From positions 114,900-178,899 of the forward strand of contig NZ_JBDKWZ010000015.1 of assembly GCF_039710355.1 (NCBI RefSeq): a stretch of DNA of 64,000 bases, read 5' to 3'. Made by a program: the position numbers and the translations under genes. Origin of the DNA: Rapidithrix thailandica. GTDB taxonomy: Bacteria; Bacteroidota; Bacteroidia; Cytophagales; Flammeovirgaceae. The first letter of the stretch is position 1. Each line of letters opens with the position of its first letter. Below, piece after piece: positions 55,109 through 64,000 of this stretch. A model generated the notes under the pieces. It was not told the DNA's origin. It saw nothing but the letters and a program-made list of their open reading frames with translations, and searched no databases.

Positions 55109-55387
55109 ATGTCCAGAAGTTTGAAAATTAAAGTATCCGGTCAGGTACAAGGTGTTTTTTACCGGGCCTCCACCCGCGACAAAGCCGAGGCGTTAGGCCT
55201 TTGCGGGTTTGTCCGGAACGAACCTGACGGGAAGGTATATATAGAAGTGGAAGGAGACGAGTTTGCATTAAAGCAATTTGTGGATTGGTGTTGGCAAGGT
55301 CCGATGTTGGCCCAGGTAACCAATGTACAGATTCGGGAAAACAAATGGCAAGGGTTTGAAACCTTTCTTATCCGCTACGATGAGTAA
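55109..55387 (+). CDS. acyP: Acylphosphatase
   Basis: It hydrolyses the carboxyl-phosphate bond of acyl phosphates. The 92-residue protein shows the signature GQVQGVFYRASTRDKA with catalytic Arg19, and GLCGFVRNEPDG with Asn37. The length is normal. Its role in the cell is not obvious from the neighbours. A hairpin follows the stop codon. Confidence 0.93.
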   Translation: MSRSLKIKVSGQVQGVFYRASTRDKAEALGLCGFVRNEPDGKVYIEVEGDEFALKQFVDWCWQGPMLAQVTNVQIRENKWQGFETFLIRYDE

Positions 55388-55390
55388 GAA

Positions 55391-55429
55391 AACAACAGGC
55401 AAACTTTGTTGATGGGCTTGCCTGTTGTT
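55391..55429. terminator. Hairpin between acyP and the pseudouridine synthase gene
   Basis: AACAACAGGCAA (55391-55402) and TTGCCTGTTGTT (55418-55429) form a 12-bp stem between convergent genes. The T-run is weak. Confidence 0.55.
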
Positions 55430-55449
55430 GTGTTGGAGTAAAAACACTT

Positions 55450-56436
55450 TTATCCCCGCTTTTTCTTTTTTACAAAGGGTTTTTTCTTAGAAGCTTGTTG
55501 CTCTTTAGGTGGCTTTTTCATCGTATTCTTTCCGGTGAAATACTTTAATAAGATCACCTCTTTTTCATCAAGGTAACGCCACTTTCCTCTGGGAAGGTCT
55601 TTTTTCGTCAATTCTGCATAGACGGTACGGTCCAACCGCTCTACTTCGTAGCCAAAGTGGGCAAAAATTCTCCGGACTATCCGGTTTCTTCCGGAGTGAA
55701 GTTGAATACCAAGTTTGGTTCGCTCTTCGTTTAATACGGTCAATCCATCGATATCCACCTCCCCATCTTCCAGCTCAAAGTCTCTGAGCCGGATGACGTC
55801 TTCATCTTTTTGCGTCAATGGCTTGTCCAGTTGGACATCGTAAATCTTTTTGACTTTGCCCGAGGGGTGAGCAAGCTTTTTGGCGAGGTCGCCATCGTTG
55901 GTCATGATCAACAAGCCCGTGGTTTGGCGGTCAAGCCGGCCTACGGGATAGATCCGCTCATCGCATGCATTGTTAACCAAGTCCATGACCGTTTTGCGGC
56001 CAATCTCATCTTCGGTAGTAGTGATAAAACCTTTGGGCTTGTTGAGTAACACATACACTTTGCGTTCTCTTTTAAGTTTTTTTCCCAAATAAAGAACTTC
56101 ATCACTTACTTTTACTTTATAACCCATTTCGGTGACCACCTTGCCATTCACCTTTACCATGCCTTTTTTGATCAGTTCATCGGCTTCTCTGCGGGAACAC
56201 ACCCCGGCATTGGCAATGTAGCGGTTCAGCCGGATCAAATCACTGTTTTCCGAAGCTTTACCGCTGTATTTTTGTTCCAGTTTTTTTATCTTCTGAAAGT
56301 TATATTCGGGAATTTGACTTGATGTCTTTTTCTTAAACACTTTAGGCTTTTGCTCCTTGGTGTTCTCCGTTTTGCCATACCTCTTTTTAGTCTTAAATGA
56401 CCCCTTCGGTTGATGTTTCCCTGGCTTGAATTTCAT
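55450..56436 (-). CDS. S4-domain pseudouridine synthase (RluB/RsuA type)
   Basis: It isomerises a specific uridine in rRNA. The 328-residue protein has a basic, low-complexity N-terminal extension (1-65), an S4 RNA-binding domain (68-115, RLNRYIANAGVCSRREADELI) and the synthase core with YPVGRLDRQTTGLLIMTNDG, where Asp169 is the catalytic residue. The C-terminus is again basic (PPKEQQASKKKPFVKKKKR). The basic ends are common in Bacteroidota homologues. Repeat copy C lies upstream of its start. Confidence 0.9.
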   Translation of the reverse strand: MKFKPGKHQPKGSFKTKKRYGKTENTKEQKPKVFKKKTSSQIPEYNFQKIKKLEQKYSGKASENSDLIRLNRYIANAGVCSRREADELIKKGMVKVNGKVVTEMGYKVKVSDEVLYLGKKLKRERKVYVLLNKPKGFITTTEDEIGRKTVMDLVNNACDERIYPVGRLDRQTTGLLIMTNDGDLAKKLAHPSGKVKKIYDVQLDKPLTQKDEDVIRLRDFELEDGEVDIDGLTVLNEERTKLGIQLHSGRNRIVRRIFAHFGYEVERLDRTVYAELTKKDLPRGKWRYLDEKEVILLKYFTGKNTMKKPPKEQQASKKKPFVKKKKRG

Positions 56437-56742
56437 GTTTTTTCTATGTTTAATCCTTTGCAGAATGGAAAAAAGCCGTTAAATGAGCGAGTCTTGTCCC
56501 CATACAATCTAGCGGCACAAGCCTGTTAGCAATTGAAGTGAATTAACCTTTTTCTTTTTCCTGAAAAAGGTTTCAAAAGCGCCTCCTCTGTATTCCTTTT
56601 TTCAACAATAGCTTTGGCTATTCTCTTCAAAAAGTGCCTTGATGAGCCGATTTTGATTCCATGTTCGGTCAAAAACTATACGTTTAAACCACTTCATTTA
56701 CAAAGCTTTTATTTCTGCAAAGCTAAGGAATATTCGGCATAC
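56437..56742. other. 306-bp gap holding repeat copy C
   Basis: Most of this gap between two minus-strand genes is the 163-bp repeat copy C; the flanks have no gene. Confidence 0.5.
56534..56696 (+). repeat. Dispersed repeat copy C (163 bp)
   Basis: It shares nearly all of its length with copy B, including the 7-8 bp inverted termini and the ATAGC-tttg-GCTAT hairpin, with a few substitutions and a short length change near the left end (CTGAAAAAGG in place of a T-rich run). It lies between two minus-strand genes. Confidence 0.85.
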
Positions 56743-57648
56743 TCAGGCCAAGTATCTGAGGGTAGCTGCAAGAAGTATTGTCAAAAGGGCCGTCCGGAGT
56801 ACAATCAAGGCGGTCTTACGCATACTGATGGAAGGGAGGTTTCCGGGTAAGTTGGTCAGGGATTGTTGAGGACTGAGGTCGTATTTTAGCAATACGGATA
56901 AGGCTGTGCAAGGAAAGCTTTTACTGGGGTTGAATTTGAAATTTTCAGGATTGATGATTGCAAGAAGATGTATAAAGCCCCCTTCGGAAAGGATCATCAA
57001 AAGACTTGTACATAGAGCAGGCACGATTTGGATCAAATAATGAATGAACCGGTTAAGGGTGTATATAGACGAATGGTGTTTGAACCGGTTGACTGTATCA
57101 TAAATGACCATCAACGTTTTGTAAATAAGTAAACCAGGAAGGCCAAAAAGCATATAATAAAGTACCGGAGCCACCAAGTCCACACACAAACGATGGGCAA
57201 TATACTGCAAGATTGCTTTTCGCAATTCATTGACAGTCATTTTGGAAGAATCTGACCCGGTATATTGGGCAAACAGCTTACGCGCTTTTCCAAGTTCTTC
57301 TTTCGTATGGAGTAACTTGAATAGGTTTTTTCCTTTCCGAATGGTACTTGTGTTGGAAAGTGTGATGGACAGCCAGAATACATGATGAAGTACAACCAAA
57401 GAATAATGGGCCTTCATCAACCAGAAGTCCAAATAAAAAGCGACAAAATAGGTGGATGCCACACTGATTACGCTGAAAAGAAGAACTTTGAGTAGCAGCA
57501 ATCTTTTGGGTTTTAATTGCCGGTTAACCGAAAGAAATAGTGGCTGAAGAAACTTGATGGGGTGTGTAATGGGAAGATAGTGGTTGAAAATCAGCTCTAC
57601 CAGGTAGGCTATCAGTAAGGATGAGATGTATAGGATTTCTGATTGCAT
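56743..57648 (-). CDS. Polytopic membrane protein of unknown function
   Basis: The 301-residue protein is hydrophobic with about six helices, for example ILYISSLLIAYLVELIF, LLLLKVLLFSVISVASTYFVAF and LVAPVLYYMLFGLPGLLIY, and no signature motif I can name with certainty. The overall pattern, with YLVELIFNHYLPITHPIKFL at the N-terminus and LYKTLMVIYDTVNRF in the middle, recalls CobD/CbiB-like (cobalamin biosynthesis) membrane proteins in gene length and layout. That is only a suggestion, and no other cobalamin gene is near. An upstream hairpin at 57708 may be in its leader. Confidence 0.5.
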   Translation of the reverse strand: MQSEILYISSLLIAYLVELIFNHYLPITHPIKFLQPLFLSVNRQLKPKRLLLLKVLLFSVISVASTYFVAFYLDFWLMKAHYSLVVLHHVFWLSITLSNTSTIRKGKNLFKLLHTKEELGKARKLFAQYTGSDSSKMTVNELRKAILQYIAHRLCVDLVAPVLYYMLFGLPGLLIYKTLMVIYDTVNRFKHHSSIYTLNRFIHYLIQIVPALCTSLLMILSEGGFIHLLAIINPENFKFNPSKSFPCTALSVLLKYDLSPQQSLTNLPGNLPSISMRKTALIVLRTALLTILLAATLRYLA

Positions 57649-58131
57649 GAAAGTAAATTGACATTCGGGTCAAAAGTAGTAATTCGAGGGGAATTTACTA
57701 ATACCTGCCCCCTCATCCTATCGTGAGGGGGTAAATTGATGAGCATTATTGAAACCCGTTCGTGTATGGAAAGGGGTTCTTTTGAACAATAATTCAAGAT
57801 ACAATAGATTCTCTCAAATACATATTTTAATCCCACCGTTTCTAAAATTGACTTAGTACATTTCTAAGTTTTTGGAGTATATCTAATTGCCTTTCTTTTA
57901 TTTTTTTACTTATTTATGATCAAAAAAAGAGGCTCCCAATACTCAAAGGATGAAAGTTGAACATGCTCTAAGACAAAATACAGAATGTCCAAGGTTTAGT
58001 TAAAGTTTGTCCGTATTGGCAAAAGATAGGAATCCGGTACTGTTTTTATGAATAATCTTACGAATACCGGGTTGCAGGCGTTCAACGGGTAATCAAAGTT
58101 GAAAATTACTATTTACTATTTTCCAAATAAC
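57649..58131. other. Divergent intergenic region
   Basis: 483 bp between divergent genes. It contains a hairpin with CCCCCTCA (57708-57715) and TGAGGGGG (57724-57731), and no supported coding region. Confidence 0.5.
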
Positions 58132-60060
58132 ATGATGCAGAAATTTACCCTCTTAAATTTATTCCTGAGTACATTTTTATGGCACAATGCGTACACACAA
58201 TGTATTAACCCGGCCCCCGGAGGGGAAGATACTAACCTGACGATTTGGTTTAAAGCTGATGAAGGAGTATATGAAAATACGGGGGGTAGCGATCCGGCAG
58301 AAGGGGGAGATGTCATTGAATACTGGCAAAATCAGGCTTCGGGAGGTGGAGTCTCCCATTTGATCCGCTCTACCTTCATAAGTGGTAGCCCAGATGTGTT
58401 GGATGGGGGAGATCCTTCTTATATCGAAGAAGGAATCAATTTTCAGCCGGTGGTTGATTTTGATGGAAATGATTTTTTCAGAACAGAGAACACCATCACG
58501 TATGATAACTTTATGGATGGGCAGCAATTGTCACTTTACATAGTGATGAAAGTGGATGCCGGGGGGGTGGTTTCCGGTTGGCAAAAGATTAATTATAGTA
58601 GTGATAAGTTCGCTCTGGAAACCAATCAAGTGTTTTTCGGCCGGAACAATGACAGAGTAACAGGCTTATCCATGGGAACTGCTCAGCCCCGTTTACTTTC
58701 CTTTACGGCCGGAAGTAACAATATGTATGGGTATCTGGAAGGAAGTTTAACCAATTCCGATACCTATACGGATTTTAATGGAACAGGTACCGCAGGAAAC
58801 GGGTACTTCACGATGGGAGCTTTTCGTCATGGGGCCTATTTCGTAGATGGGCAAGTTGCCGAAATAATTATGTATCAAGACGATCATGCCAGTACCGAAC
58901 GGGAGAAAATCGAATCTTACCTGGCATTGAAGTATGCTTTATCACTACAACACGACTATATCCTTTCTGATAACTCCGTCATATGGGATTATACGGGAAA
59001 TGCCTTGTTTAATACAAATATAATAGGAATCGGTAGGGACGATTGTAATACTTTGGATGTGCGAAAATCCAAATCAAGTAATGTGAATAGTGTGTTGACT
59101 TTAATCAACGGAACTTCGGTGGGGACTCCCGCGGCTTTCGGGACAGACCTTTCCTATTTGATGATTGGTCATAATAATGAAGCAATGAGCTCTACCAATG
59201 AAACTGATTTAAACAGCGCACAGGTAAAAAGACGTGTATCCCGTACCTGGAAAGCCGAAGAAGTCGGGACGGTAGGTACCGTAACGATCCAGCTGGATAT
59301 GAGTCAGGTAATAGGGGTAGGAGGCGTATTGGGGGAGAATGATCTGGACAAGGTGAGGCTGTTGGTGGATGGGGACGGCACTTTTGCCAGTGGAGCGACC
59401 TTAGTGAGTCCTTCTGCTTATGACAACTCCACGGATATGGTGAGCTTTCAACATGATTTTGACGGGGGCTCCGGCTATTATTTCTCTATCGGATCGATTG
59501 ATGCAGGCACAGCCCCCTTACCTGTAGAGTTACTTTCTTTCGAAGCCGTTTTGAATGAGCAGTTTTCTGCACTTTTAAAGTGGGAAGTTGCCAGTGAAAT
59601 CAATCATGCGGGGTATACGGTCGAGCGCTCATCAGATGCCCGGAATTGGAGCCGTGTAGGGGATGTGAAGGGCATGGGGGTGGATGTCACAACCTTGCAA
59701 AGGTATAGTTTACCGGATCCGCAACCGGTTAACGGCTTGGTATATTACCGGTTAAAAGTCTCGGATTTGGATGGAGGCATTGAATACTCCAAAATCGTAT
59801 CGGTAGAGGCCTCACAAGGGTTGGAAGTTTTGGAAATATTTCCCAACCCGGCAGACCAATACCTACAGGTAAAGCTCCCGAACGCTTCTTTGTACAGGTT
59901 GGATTTACTTACTACTTTAGGACAAAAAGTTCCTGTACAAGTGGTTTCATCCCGATTTGGGTTACGTGTAAATACTACAGACATTCCGGATGGAGTATAC
60001 TTTCTGACCTTAAGTAACTCTTTTATGAAATACCAAAAAAAGATAATAATTCAACATTAG
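58132..60060 (+). CDS. Large secreted protein with T9SS sorting domain
   Basis: From the ATG at 58132 (MMQKFTLLN) the 642-residue protein has a signal peptide ending near AYTQ, a lectin-like beta-sandwich region with TIWFKADEGV, VVDFDGNDF, EIIMYQDDHAS and ESYLALKYALSL, further beta regions containing RTWKAEEVGTVG and DLDKVRLLVDGDG, and LPVELLSFEAV before a C-terminal T9SS sorting domain (EIFPNPADQYL, ending KKIIIQH). It is probably an exported, surface-attached protein that may bind carbohydrate. An in-frame TTG at 58099 is not a likely start. Confidence 0.88.
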   Translation: MMQKFTLLNLFLSTFLWHNAYTQCINPAPGGEDTNLTIWFKADEGVYENTGGSDPAEGGDVIEYWQNQASGGGVSHLIRSTFISGSPDVLDGGDPSYIEEGINFQPVVDFDGNDFFRTENTITYDNFMDGQQLSLYIVMKVDAGGVVSGWQKINYSSDKFALETNQVFFGRNNDRVTGLSMGTAQPRLLSFTAGSNNMYGYLEGSLTNSDTYTDFNGTGTAGNGYFTMGAFRHGAYFVDGQVAEIIMYQDDHASTEREKIESYLALKYALSLQHDYILSDNSVIWDYTGNALFNTNIIGIGRDDCNTLDVRKSKSSNVNSVLTLINGTSVGTPAAFGTDLSYLMIGHNNEAMSSTNETDLNSAQVKRRVSRTWKAEEVGTVGTVTIQLDMSQVIGVGGVLGENDLDKVRLLVDGDGTFASGATLVSPSAYDNSTDMVSFQHDFDGGSGYYFSIGSIDAGTAPLPVELLSFEAVLNEQFSALLKWEVASEINHAGYTVERSSDARNWSRVGDVKGMGVDVTTLQRYSLPDPQPVNGLVYYRLKVSDLDGGIEYSKIVSVEASQGLEVLEIFPNPADQYLQVKLPNASLYRLDLLTTLGQKVPVQVVSSRFGLRVNTTDIPDGVYFLTLSNSFMKYQKKIIIQH

Positions 60061-60086
60061 CTTCTTGCCGAGCTTCCAAATGTACC

Positions 60087-60122
60087 ACCCCCATCTTTTT
60101 GTTGTCTCAAAAGGACGGGGGT
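60087..60122. terminator. Hairpin between convergent genes
   Basis: ACCCCCATC (60087-60095) and GACGGGGGT (60114-60122) form a stem with one mismatch and an inner TTTTG/CAAAA pairing. It lies between the T9SS gene and glpD. Confidence 0.5.
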
Positions 60123-60169
60123 ATTCGTGAAAGCGGGTACAAGTTCTGTTATACAAGGTTGCTTTTCAT

Positions 60170-61735
60170 TTATTCCTCCAAAAGGTATTTTTTAGCAATT
60201 TGATTGAATTCTGTAAGTTGATTTTTTACCCAGGTAGCATCTTTGTTAAGCTCTTCCCGCATTAGCTCTGCTACTTTCGGAGCCATTTCCATGGCCGCCC
60301 GGGCATTCAGAAACAAGGCTCTTTGTCTACGAGCAAGAATATCTTCTACCGTTCTGGCCATTTCATGCCGCACCGACCAAACAACCTCTGCCTTTGTATA
60401 AGGCAACGAGGGGTGTAATACTTCACCTAATTCGGGATGTTCCCGGCTCAAAGCCTTGATTTTAAATGCGTCACTGCCATAAATATGCAATGGGTTTGTT
60501 TCGTCCTGTTTTCGTTCATAACCATGGATGAGTACATTTTTGGTAATGCATTCTTTTTCCGGCAGGTTTGCGACCATGGCAACGGTGTCCACTACATCTT
60601 CACCCATTTTCCGGAAGGTGGTCCATTTTCCTCCTAATACGGTAATCAGCCCGGATTCGGCAACGGTTACTTTGTGGGAGCGGGAAATTTCTTTGGTGTT
60701 TTTGTCTTCTTGTGTAGAGGCGACCAATGGACGCAAACCGGCAAAGATGCTAAGTACATCGCTGCGTTGGGGAGGAATATTTAAATACTTTGCGGCATTT
60801 CTCAATACGAAGTCAATTTCTTCTTCTAAGGCAGAAGGCTCTAAAGAGGCATCCGGTATCAGTGTGTCCGTAGTCCCGACAATTACATGTTCATGCCATG
60901 GAACTGCAAACAACACTCGACCATCGTCCGTTTTAGGAACCATAATGGCCGATTCGCTCTGCAAGAATTTTTTGTCAAGAACTAAATGAATACCTTGGCT
61001 AGGTTGCAATGTGTTGACAGTATTGGGGTTGTCCATCTTCAAAATGGCATCGGCAAAAATACCTGTGGCATTGACTACGGCCCGTGCTTTTAAGTGGTAT
61101 TCATCTCCTGACTCCCGGTCTATGGCGGTTACGCCTTCTACCAAGCCTTCGTTTTTCACCAAACCGGTTACTTTCATATAGTTTAGTGGGGTTCCACCAA
61201 ATTGATAAACCGTTTGGGCCAGGTTTACTGCCAAACGAGCATCGTCAAATTGCCCGTCATAATACAATACACCCCCGCGCAATCCGTTGACTTCCACATT
61301 GGGAATAGCTTGCATGACTTCCTCCCGGCTCAGGCTTCGAGAGGGCCCCAAGCCCATAGAACCGGCCAAGGCATCGTACACTTTCATGCCTATGTTATAA
61401 AAGGGGCCTCCCCACCAATCATACGTTGGAATGACAAAAGCCAGGTTTTTTACAAGGTGAGGGGCGTTTTGTCGCAAAATACCGCGCTCGTGCAAAGCTT
61501 CCAATACCAAAGATACGTCACCCTGCTTGAGATAGCGCACGCCACCATGAATCAATTTGGTGCTACGGCTGGAAGTGCCTTTTGCAAAATCGGCTTGTTC
61601 CAATAAAAGCGTTTTGTACCCTCTGGTCACAGCATCCAAGGCGGCACCCAGGCCTGTAGCCCCTCCGCCAATGACAATAACATCCCAAATACTTTGAGGT
61701 TCGTTCAACAATGGTAAAAGTTCTGACCGGTTCAT
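60170..61735 (-). CDS. glpD: Glycerol-3-phosphate dehydrogenase (FAD-dependent)
   Basis: It oxidises sn-glycerol-3-phosphate to dihydroxyacetone phosphate and feeds electrons to quinones. The 521-residue protein starts with the FAD loop VIGGGATGLGAALDAVTRGYK... then GTSSRSTKLIHGGVRYL, and continues with AVPWHEHVIVGTTDT and FAGLRPLV. The C-terminal helical domain (YTKAEVVWSVRHEMARTVEDILARR) is present. No glpK or glpF is adjacent. Confidence 0.94.
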   Translation of the reverse strand: MNRSELLPLLNEPQSIWDVIVIGGGATGLGAALDAVTRGYKTLLLEQADFAKGTSSRSTKLIHGGVRYLKQGDVSLVLEALHERGILRQNAPHLVKNLAFVIPTYDWWGGPFYNIGMKVYDALAGSMGLGPSRSLSREEVMQAIPNVEVNGLRGGVLYYDGQFDDARLAVNLAQTVYQFGGTPLNYMKVTGLVKNEGLVEGVTAIDRESGDEYHLKARAVVNATGIFADAILKMDNPNTVNTLQPSQGIHLVLDKKFLQSESAIMVPKTDDGRVLFAVPWHEHVIVGTTDTLIPDASLEPSALEEEIDFVLRNAAKYLNIPPQRSDVLSIFAGLRPLVASTQEDKNTKEISRSHKVTVAESGLITVLGGKWTTFRKMGEDVVDTVAMVANLPEKECITKNVLIHGYERKQDETNPLHIYGSDAFKIKALSREHPELGEVLHPSLPYTKAEVVWSVRHEMARTVEDILARRQRALFLNARAAMEMAPKVAELMREELNKDATWVKNQLTEFNQIAKKYLLEE

Positions 61736-62138
61736 GGTTTGGTTTTAACTATAGATGTTTGTATTTGATATTCAGCTTTTTATCATAAGCTTTTGAAAGA
61801 GCTTTAGGGCGTAAACTATCTCCGGGACTCTCTTGGAAATTTTCGGAAAAAAGAATTTAAAAAATGAAAAATTAAACTTATCACCAGGAAAATGTTGTTT
61901 TGTAAGTATTGTAGATTTTTTTGAAATTTAAAGTATTTCCCGGAAAATAAAAGAGGAAACCGCGGAAAAGATCAATAGCATTCAAAACCAGCAAGAAATA
62001 TTCTTACAACCTCGAGGAACACCCTTTTCTTAATCAACCATCAGAGGCTTATCCGATTTTTAGCGTTTATCACCTGATAAGCCATGTAGAATAGCAACCA
62101 GCCCGGACTAGAATTCTTCTTATCTAAAAAATACATCT
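61736..62138. other. Divergent promoter region of glpD and the MBL-rhodanese gene
   Basis: 403 bp of mainly AT-rich sequence. A hairpin GGCTTATC (62046) / GATAAGCC (62076) is 55 bp before the rightward gene. No operon or RNA gene is supported. Confidence 0.45.
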
Positions 62139-63548
62139 ATGAAAGTCGAACAAATTTATACCAAGCGTCTTTCAGAAGCTTCTTATTTTATTTGTTCTGA
62201 TGGGGAAGCTGTTGTCATTGACCCCATTCGGGATGCCTCGCCGTATTTGCGTTTGGCGGAAAAGAACAAAGCCAAGATAAAGTATATTCTGGAAACCCAT
62301 TTGCATACGGATTTTGTCTCCGGGCACTTGGAGCTTTCACGTAAAACCGGAGCCGAAATTGTCTATGGACCTAATGCGGAAACCAATTACCCGGTGTACC
62401 ATGCCAAAGACGATGAGTTGCTCACCGTTGGAAAAATACAAATCAAAGTACTTTACACCCCCGGGCATACCCTGGAGTCCACCTGTTTCCTGGCATTTGA
62501 TGAAAAAGGGAACGCTCACAGTTTGTTTTCCGGAGACACTTTATTGATTGAAGATGTAGGACGGCCTGATTTGGTCTTGAATAATGAGGTGAGCATAGAA
62601 GACCAAGCTCGTCAACTTTATGACTCGATTCAGGTGAAGTTAAATCCTTTGGAAGACAGTGTGTTGCTGTACCCCGGGCATGTGCACGGTTCTCCATGTG
62701 CCCGGCATATAGGCCCTGCCCTGCACTCGACCATAGGGGAACAACGGAAGGTGAATTTTGCCTTGAAAGAGATCGATAAAGAGGATTTTGTGAAGGAAGT
62801 GGTGAATGGCTTAAATTCCCCCCCCTCGTACTTTTTTGAAAATGCCCGGATTAATCGTACGGGATATGCGGACCTACAAGATGTACTGCAAAAAAACCTT
62901 AAGGCACTGTCTGTAGGAGACGTTGAACAGGCCCTTGAAAAGAAAGGGCTGGTCATCGATACCCGCGAGGCGGAATACTTCCAACGGGGCTTTATCAAAG
63001 GGGCCATCAATATCGGATTGAGTGGGCAATTCGCGATTTGGACGGGTACCTTGGTGAAAATCGATACCCCCCTTATTCTTATCGGAAGAAATCAATGTGC
63101 CTCTGAGGAAGCCATTGTCCGCTTAACGCAGATTGGTTATGAAAATGTATTAGGTTATCTGGAAGGAGGGTTTGGTATGTGGGAATGGCAAGACAAGGCT
63201 GTGGAGTACATCTGTCCGTTTTCATTGGAAGAGAGTGCAACCAAACTCAAAAATTATCAGATTATGGCAATAGATGTGCGTAATCCTAAAGCGTATCAGG
63301 AAGCTCATATTGATAATGCCATACACATTCCGTTGGCACAGTTGTCATCAAACATGTTTGATTTGAATACAATATCTGAGTATGTGGTATATGGGGATTC
63401 AGCGTATTATGCCTTGATGGCTGTATCGCTTTTACAGAAAAACGGCTTTATACAAGTTTCCTATTTGAAAGGAGATTTTATGAAGTTACAAGAATACGGT
63501 GTGCCTATGGTTTATCAAAAGAAAAAATCAATCATCTCTGCTTCATAA
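62139..63548 (+). CDS. MBL-fold hydrolase with two rhodanese domains
   Basis: The 469-residue protein has a persulfide-dioxygenase-like metallo-beta-lactamase domain: ETHLHTDFVSGHLEL (the THxHxD metal motif with F in place of the usual final His), YTPGHTLESTCF, SGDTLL and LYPGHVHGS. Two C-terminal rhodanese domains follow. The first (about 255-350) has IDTREAEYFQRG and an active-site-like loop GRNQCASEEAI with a cysteine; the second (about 365-460) has YGDSAYYA at the corresponding site and no cysteine. The fusion points to sulfide or persulfide detoxification, as in Staphylococcus CstB. Confidence 0.86.
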   Translation: MKVEQIYTKRLSEASYFICSDGEAVVIDPIRDASPYLRLAEKNKAKIKYILETHLHTDFVSGHLELSRKTGAEIVYGPNAETNYPVYHAKDDELLTVGKIQIKVLYTPGHTLESTCFLAFDEKGNAHSLFSGDTLLIEDVGRPDLVLNNEVSIEDQARQLYDSIQVKLNPLEDSVLLYPGHVHGSPCARHIGPALHSTIGEQRKVNFALKEIDKEDFVKEVVNGLNSPPSYFFENARINRTGYADLQDVLQKNLKALSVGDVEQALEKKGLVIDTREAEYFQRGFIKGAINIGLSGQFAIWTGTLVKIDTPLILIGRNQCASEEAIVRLTQIGYENVLGYLEGGFGMWEWQDKAVEYICPFSLEESATKLKNYQIMAIDVRNPKAYQEAHIDNAIHIPLAQLSSNMFDLNTISEYVVYGDSAYYALMAVSLLQKNGFIQVSYLKGDFMKLQEYGVPMVYQKKKSIISAS

Positions 63549-63768
63549 AAAATACTCGATAGTTAAGTAAGCTTTATAAAAAAAAGTGTTGTAATTGGCA
63601 AGGCTCTGTGTTGTTTAGAACGTGGTAAGCAATCTATGTTGAAGTTGATAAAGTAATAATATTTTACGGGATATCAAAGCCTTTTGGGAAGAATTGTCGG
63701 AAGAAATGATCCATACTGTGAATGGGAAGCTGGGCCCTGTGCACTTGTATGAAATAAATAAAACAGAC

Positions 63769-64000
63769 CTAAGTACATGACAAAAATAAGCAGAGGGCTT
63801 TTTTAATCATATTATTGATATTATTTAAAAACACCTCTGAGAGTTTATCAAGGCCATAGGAGAAAAAGCTAACCGCTCTTCTGCCATGCTTTTTGATGGT
63901 GATTTGTTTGATGTTTTCATGTAGGTAAATCCCTATATTATACGACCAGATAAAGGCAATCACCAACACCCTGATAAGTGTATTTAACCGCTGATCATCA
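63769..64000 (-). mobile_element. C-terminal end of an IS4-type transposase (runs off the right edge)
   Basis: The minus-strand frame is open from 64000 to a TAG at 63769 and encodes 76 residues with LVIAFIWSYNIGIYLHENIK, TIKKHGRRAVSFFSYGLDKLS, which is the typical C-terminal block of IS4-family DDE transposases of Bacteroidota. The start codon lies beyond the window, so it is partial. The ~170 bp between 63600 and the stop may contain the IS end (a GGCTCTGTGTTGTTTAG string is at about 63602), but I cannot define the terminal repeat. Confidence 0.7.

Noticed and set aside
56614..56850. 78-codon frame in repeat copy C
   Set aside because: Same repeat-derived frame as above, running into the membrane protein gene on the other strand.
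57612..57836. 74-codon minus-strand frame upstream of the membrane protein gene
   Set aside because: It overlaps the gene start and a hairpin and has no recognisable features.
1..64000. tRNA, rRNA, CRISPR array, toxin-antitoxin pair, restriction or retron system
   Set aside because: I looked for T-loop strings, repeated spacers and signature motifs and found none I could support.

Overview
The window reads as a chromosomal segment of a free-living Bacteroidota bacterium, most likely of the Cytophagales. The reasons are two secreted proteins ending in type IX secretion (T9SS) sorting domains, -7 promoter elements of the TAnnTTTG type, a large signal peptidase I with an insert, a ParA-ParB-DUF5683-DapB-LepB gene string, and moderate GC with little Shine-Dalgarno signal. 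No rRNA, tRNA, CRISPR array, prophage or complete insertion sequence is visible. The assignment to order is an inference.

Layout. (1) 0.8-6.2 kb: hexuronate catabolism (uxaC, kdgK, eda), a terminator, then the two membrane subunits of a TRAP transporter without its binding protein. (2) 6.3-11.3 kb: a secreted DUF4097-like protein, a possible gene remnant, a small membrane protein, dusB, a CPBP membrane protease, a DUF2007 protein and cdsA. (3) 11.6-26.4 kb: malQ with two starch-binding domains, then a sugar locus of MFS porter, lipoprotein (alpha/alpha)6 glycosidase, GntR/UTRA regulator, ROK kinase, a long mannose-6-phosphate isomerase, a GH38 alpha-mannosidase and an exported protein of unknown function. 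These genes form a plausible route from extracytoplasmic mannoside to fructose-6-phosphate without SusC/SusD. (4) 26.5-36.6 kb: arginine decarboxylase, an IscA-like protein, a CtpA-type protease, the lepB-dapB-DUF5683-parB-parA string on the minus strand, and prmC. (5) 36.8-44.9 kb: a T9SS subtilase, a FemAB/GNAT-like protein, an M16 peptidase, a family 2 glycosyltransferase and miaE. (6) 45.2-53.8 kb: a histidine kinase/response regulator pair, a small membrane protein gene that is easy to overlook, a lipoprotein, murA, rplY, prs, a membrane LytTR regulator and an unknown protein. (7) 54.2-64 kb: a DUF434 protein, acylphosphatase, a pseudouridine synthase, a membrane protein, a second T9SS protein, glpD, an MBL-rhodanese protein and the C-terminal end of an IS4-type transposase running off the right edge.

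The most notable non-gene signals are a dispersed ~160-bp repeat with short inverted termini in three intergenic copies (30656, 54079, 56534), a 143-bp element with ~21-bp inverted ends at 17290, a 131-bp multi-hairpin element at 44923, and two near-identical palindromes 10 kb apart. The most notable protein observations are MurA with Asp in place of the fosfomycin-target Cys, an IscA-like protein without the C-terminal CxC, and a mannose-6-phosphate isomerase with a ~225-residue N-terminal extension. I see no clearly new defence or biosynthetic system. The mannoside locus and the repeat family are the best candidates for follow-up.
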